Shown here: positions 60,806 to 64,000 of the stretch, piece by piece | Position numbering within the stretch: position 1 is the first letter of the stretch | Layout of the letters: each line of letters begins with the position of its first letter | Source: Streptomyces sp. NBC_00459 | Lineage (GTDB): Bacteria > Actinomycetota > Actinomycetes > Streptomycetales > Streptomycetaceae | Direction: 5' to 3' | Assembly (NCBI RefSeq): GCF_036013955.1 | Contig: NZ_CP107903.1 | Coordinates: 3,720,001 to 3,784,000, forward strand | DNA: 64,000 bases | Made by a program: the position numbers and the translations under genes | The notes under the pieces: model-generated | Databases searched by the model: none | Told to the model about the DNA's origin: nothing | The model's input: the letters and a program-made list of their open reading frames with translations, nothing else

Positions 60806-62935
60806 TTACTCGCCCTTGGCCTTCGCGATGATCTCCTCGGCGACGTTCCTGGGAACCTCGGCGTAGGAGTCGAACTGCATCGAGTAGCTTGCGCGACCCG
60901 AGGTCTTGCTGCGGAGGTCACCGACGTAGCCGAACATCTCCGAGAGGGGCACAAGGCCCTTCACGACGCGGGCGCCGCTGCGCTCCTCCATGGCCTGGAT
61001 CTGGCCACGGCGGGAGTTGAGGTCGCCGATGACATCGCCCATCGACTCCTCGGGCGTGGTGACCTCGACGGCCATCATCGGCTCCAGGAGCACGGGAGAG
61101 GCCTTGCGCGCGGCCTCCTTGAACGCCTGCGAACCGGCGATCTTGAACGCGAGTTCGGAGGAGTCGACCTCGTGGTAGCCACCGTCGAGAAGAATGACGC
61201 GGACGCCCGTCATCTCGTAGCCGGCCAGGATGCCGAACTGCATGGCCTCCTGCGCACCGGCGTCCACCGACGGGATGTACTCCCGGGGGATACGGCCACC
61301 GGTCACCTTGTTGACGAACTCGTACGCCGGGCCGTCGGACTCGGTGATGGGCTCGATCGCGATCTGCACCTTGGCGAACTGACCGGTACCACCGGTCTGC
61401 TTCTTGTGGGTGTAGTCGTGACGCTCGACGGCCTTGCGGATCGTCTCACGGTACGCGACCTGCGGCTTGCCGACGTTGGCCTCGACCTTGAACTCGCGCT
61501 TCATACGGTCGACCAGCACCTCGAGGTGCAGCTCGCCCATACCGCCGAGGATGGTCTGGCCCGTCTCCTCGTCCGAGTGAACGTGGAAGGAGGGGTCCTC
61601 CTCCGCGAGACGCTGGATGGCTACACCCAGCTTCTCCTGGTCACCCTTGGACTTGGGCTCGATGGCGACCTGGATGACCGGCGCCGGGAAGTCCATGGAC
61701 TCCAGGATCACCGGGTTCTTGTCGTCACAGAGGGTCTCACCGGTCGTGGTCTGCTTCAGACCCATCACGGCGACGATGTCGCCGGCGCCCACCGCGTCGA
61801 TCTCCTCACGCTTGTTCGCGTGCATGCGGTAGATCTTGCCGATGCGCTCCTTCTTGCCCTTGACGGAGTTCAGCACCGCGGTGCCGGTCTCCAGGCGGCC
61901 CGAGTAAACCCGGACGAAGGTGAGCTTGCCGAGGTGCGGGTCGCTCATGATCTTGAACGCCAGCGCGGACAGCGGCTCGTCCTCGGACGGCTTGCGCTTG
62001 ACGACCAGCTCGGGGTCCTTCACGTCGTGGCCCTCGATGGCCTCGACGTCGAGCGGGGTCGGCAGGTAGCGCACGACCGCGTCGAGCAGGGGCTGGACGC
62101 CCTTGTTCTTGAACGCGGTACCACAGAACACCGGGGTGACCGTGACGCCGCCGGACTTGCCGGACGCGATGGTGACACGACGGACCGCGGCGTACAGCTG
62201 CTCCTCGGTGGGCTCCTGGCCCTCCAGGAACAGCTCCATGATCTCGTCGTCGTGCTCCGCGACCGTCTCGACCAGCTGGCCGCGGTACAGCTCGGCAGCC
62301 TCGGTGTGCGTGGCCGGGATGTCGACGACGTCGTACATCTCGCCCTTCGCCGCCTCGGCGGACCACACGAGCGCCTTCATGCGGACCAGGTCCACAACGC
62401 CCTTGAAGTCCATCTCGGAACCGATCGGCAGCTGCATGATGATCGGAACGGCACCCAGCCGGTCCTTGATCATGTCGACGCAGCGGTGGAACTCCGCGCC
62501 GGTCCGGTCGAGCTTGTTCACGAAGCAGATGCGCGGCACGCCGTAACGGTCGGCCTGACGCCACACCGTCTCGGACTGCGGCTCCACACCCGCGACACCG
62601 TCGAACACCGTGACGGCACCGTCGAGGACGCGCAGCGAGCGCTCTACCTCAACGGTGAAGTCGACGTGCCCGGGGGTGTCGATGATGTTGATGGTGTGGT
62701 CGACGTCGTCCAGCGGCCAGTGACAGGTGGTCGCAGCAGAGGTGATCGTGATGCCACGCTCCTGCTCCTGCTCCATCCAGTCCATGGTCGCGGCGCCGTC
62801 GTGGACCTCACCGATCTTGTAGCTGACGCCGGTGTAGAAGAGGATCCGCTCAGTGGTGGTCGTCTTGCCCGCGTCGATGTGGGCCATGATCCCGATGTTG
62901 CGGACCCTGGCCAGGTCAAGTGAAGTGGTAGCCAT
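60806..62935 (-). CDS. fusA: Elongation factor G
   Basis: 709 residues. GTPase motifs AHIDAGKTTTTER, DTPGHVDF and NKLD; G-prime, then domains III-V to the end VPRNVAEEIIAKAKGE. It drives translocation. It lies 39 bp after rpsG. Confidence 0.98.
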   Translation of the reverse strand: MATTSLDLARVRNIGIMAHIDAGKTTTTERILFYTGVSYKIGEVHDGAATMDWMEQEQERGITITSAATTCHWPLDDVDHTINIIDTPGHVDFTVEVERSLRVLDGAVTVFDGVAGVEPQSETVWRQADRYGVPRICFVNKLDRTGAEFHRCVDMIKDRLGAVPIIMQLPIGSEMDFKGVVDLVRMKALVWSAEAAKGEMYDVVDIPATHTEAAELYRGQLVETVAEHDDEIMELFLEGQEPTEEQLYAAVRRVTIASGKSGGVTVTPVFCGTAFKNKGVQPLLDAVVRYLPTPLDVEAIEGHDVKDPELVVKRKPSEDEPLSALAFKIMSDPHLGKLTFVRVYSGRLETGTAVLNSVKGKKERIGKIYRMHANKREEIDAVGAGDIVAVMGLKQTTTGETLCDDKNPVILESMDFPAPVIQVAIEPKSKGDQEKLGVAIQRLAEEDPSFHVHSDEETGQTILGGMGELHLEVLVDRMKREFKVEANVGKPQVAYRETIRKAVERHDYTHKKQTGGTGQFAKVQIAIEPITESDGPAYEFVNKVTGGRIPREYIPSVDAGAQEAMQFGILAGYEMTGVRVILLDGGYHEVDSSELAFKIAGSQAFKEAARKASPVLLEPMMAVEVTTPEESMGDVIGDLNSRRGQIQAMEERSGARVVKGLVPLSEMFGYVGDLRSKTSGRASYSMQFDSYAEVPRNVAEEIIAKAKGE

Positions 62936-62974
62936 AAGGCTTCGGTCTTCTCTCGGTCTCGATGTGGGTTGCGA

Positions 62975-63445
62975 CTACCAGCGGTAGTGCGCGAAGGCCT
63001 TGTTGGACTCGGCCATCTTGTGGGTGTCCTCACGCTTCTTGACGGCCGCACCGAGGCCGTTCGAAGCGTCGAGAAGCTCGTTGAGCAGACGCTCGGTCAT
63101 GGTCTTCTCGCGACGGGCGCGGGAGTAACCGACCAGCCAGCGCAGCGCGAGCGTGTTGGCGCGACCGGGCTTGACCTCGATCGGAACCTGGTACGTCGCA
63201 CCACCGACACGGCGGGACTTGACCTCAAGGGTCGGCTTGATGTTCTCCAGCGCGCGCTTCAGCGTGATGACCGGGTCGTTGCTGGTCTTCTCGCGCAGGC
63301 CCTCCATGGCGCCGTACACGATGCGCTCGGCGGTGGAGCGCTTGCCGTTCAGCAGCACCTTGTTGATCAGCGACGTGACAAGAGGAGAACCGTAGACCGG
63401 GTCGATGATGACCGGGCGCTTCGGGGCGGGGCCCTTACGAGGCAT
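62975..63445 (-). CDS. rpsG: Ribosomal protein S7
   Basis: 156 residues: MPRKGPAPKRPVIIDPVYGS start, VTSLINKVLLNGKRSTAERI, and EDTHKMAESNKAFAHYRW end. It starts assembly of the 30S head and regulates the str operon in E. coli. Confidence 0.98.
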   Translation of the reverse strand: MPRKGPAPKRPVIIDPVYGSPLVTSLINKVLLNGKRSTAERIVYGAMEGLREKTSNDPVITLKRALENIKPTLEVKSRRVGGATYQVPIEVKPGRANTLALRWLVGYSRARREKTMTERLLNELLDASNGLGAAVKKREDTHKMAESNKAFAHYRW

Positions 63446-63448
63446 TTT

Positions 63449-63820
63449 CTACTTCTCCTTCTTGGCGCCGTAGCGGCTGCGGGCCTGCTTGCGGTTCTTG
63501 ACACCCTGGGTGTCAAGCGAGCCGCGGATGATCTTGTAGCGAACACCGGGCAGGTCCTTCACACGGCCACCACGCACGAGCACGATGGAGTGCTCCTGCA
63601 GGTTGTGTCCCTCACCGGGAATGTAAGCCGTGACCTCGATCCCGCTGGTCAGACGCACACGCGCGACCTTACGCAGGGCCGAGTTCGGCTTCTTCGGGGT
63701 GGTCGTGAACACACGCGTGCAGACACCACGGCGCTGGGGCGAACCCTCGAGCGCGGGCGTCTTGTTCTTCTCGACCTTGTCTTGCCGGCCCTTCCGGACC
63801 AGCTGCTGGATCGTAGGCAC
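63449..63820 (-). CDS. rpsL: Ribosomal protein S12
   Basis: 123 residues: MPTIQQLVRKGRQDKVEKNK start, TTTPKKPNSALRKVARVRLT and GRVKDLPGVRYKIIRGSLD. The Lys residues that mutate to streptomycin resistance (in PKKPN and GRVKDLP) are wild type. First gene of the str operon, three bases before rpsG. Confidence 0.98.
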   Translation of the reverse strand: MPTIQQLVRKGRQDKVEKNKTPALEGSPQRRGVCTRVFTTTPKKPNSALRKVARVRLTSGIEVTAYIPGEGHNLQEHSIVLVRGGRVKDLPGVRYKIIRGSLDTQGVKNRKQARSRYGAKKEK

Positions 63821-64000
63821 TACTTCTCCGGTTTCTGTGTGCCGATGGTGAAGCTAACCTGGAACATCGCCGACCCACGCGGTCGGGTGTGTCGAATACT
63901 GCAGACTCCCACCGCGAGGCGGGAAGGGCGCAGATTGCGGCGGTCACTTACGGCTCCCCGTGCGGTTCGAAGGCACGCACGAGGGCCAGGGCACACCCCA
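63821..64000 (-). promoter_or_regulatory. rpsL leader and upstream region
   Basis: The conserved leader element lies 50-74 nt before the rpsL start. AGTATTCG just upstream of it (about 63892-63899, minus strand) could be part of a -10 region, giving a transcript that starts in the element. No -35 is evident. The right-hand 100 bp show no gene. Confidence 0.5.
63870..63894 (-). promoter_or_regulatory. Conserved r-protein leader element (rpsL copy)
   Basis: All 25 bases are identical to 52983-53007 in front of rpsJ. The transcript side carries CCGACC and GGTCGG, which can pair across a short GCGT-containing loop. It lies about 50 nt before the rpsL start. Confidence 0.75.

Overview
The window is a stretch of a Streptomyces chromosome or that of a very close relative. 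The evidence is very high G+C with GTG starts, the actinobacterial str, S10, spc and alpha ribosomal operons in their usual order, a fused HemD-like/winged-helix nitrate regulator (NnaR type) beside narK, and a matAB-type aggregation locus. No tRNA, rRNA, CRISPR, transposase or phage gene was seen.

Layout. 1-8.4 kb: the tail of an unknown gene, a candidate small RNA, a HelD-like RNA polymerase recycling ATPase, an ECF sigma/anti-sigma pair, a CGNR zinc-finger regulator, a 45-bp tandem repeat, nnaR and narK. 8.4-11.4 kb: an accessory two-gene operon, divergent from narK. It encodes a GNAT acyltransferase fused to a PLP aminotransferase, followed by a CDP-diglyceride-synthase-like membrane protein; this is the strongest candidate for an undescribed pathway. 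11.4-16.1 kb: an acyltransferase-3 protein, the bifunctional deacetylase/glycosyltransferase MatB, and a MatA-like membrane protein whose reading frame is interrupted. 16.3-18.7 kb: a LysR regulator and a divergent MFS exporter. 18.8-25.4 kb: a sugar ABC importer, an alpha-xylosidase of YicI type and a LacI regulator, with twin operators in front of the operon.

25.5-33.2 kb: glmS, a lipoprotein, coaA, a DUF389 membrane protein, glmM, rpsI and rplM. 33.6-52.9 kb: a membrane protein, truA, then (read on the minus strand) the S10-spc-alpha block rpsJ-rplCDWB-rpsS-rplV-rpsC-rplP-rpmC-rpsQ-rplNXE-rpsZ-rpsH-rplFR-rpsE-rpmD-rplO-secY-adk-map-infA-rpmJ-rpsM-rpsK-rpoA-rplQ. 53.4-59.3 kb: two genes of unknown function and a GH115/GH10 glucuronoxylan-degrading operon. 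59.4-63.9 kb: the str operon rpsL-rpsG-fusA-tuf.

How it works together: most of the window is translation and cell-envelope precursor housekeeping (GlmS and GlmM supply the route to UDP-GlcNAc, which MatB-type synthases polymerise). Two carbon-scavenging modules address xylan and xyloglucan: secreted GH115 plus GH10 for glucuronoxylan, and import plus cytoplasmic alpha-xylosidase for alpha-xylosides. Non-coding structure is unusually rich: an identical 25-nt element in the rpsJ and rpsL leaders, a hairpin array between map and infA, a duplicated rpsK 3' end, three copies of a dispersed intergenic repeat, and several terminators. All functional calls come from reading the sequence and family knowledge; no database search was run.
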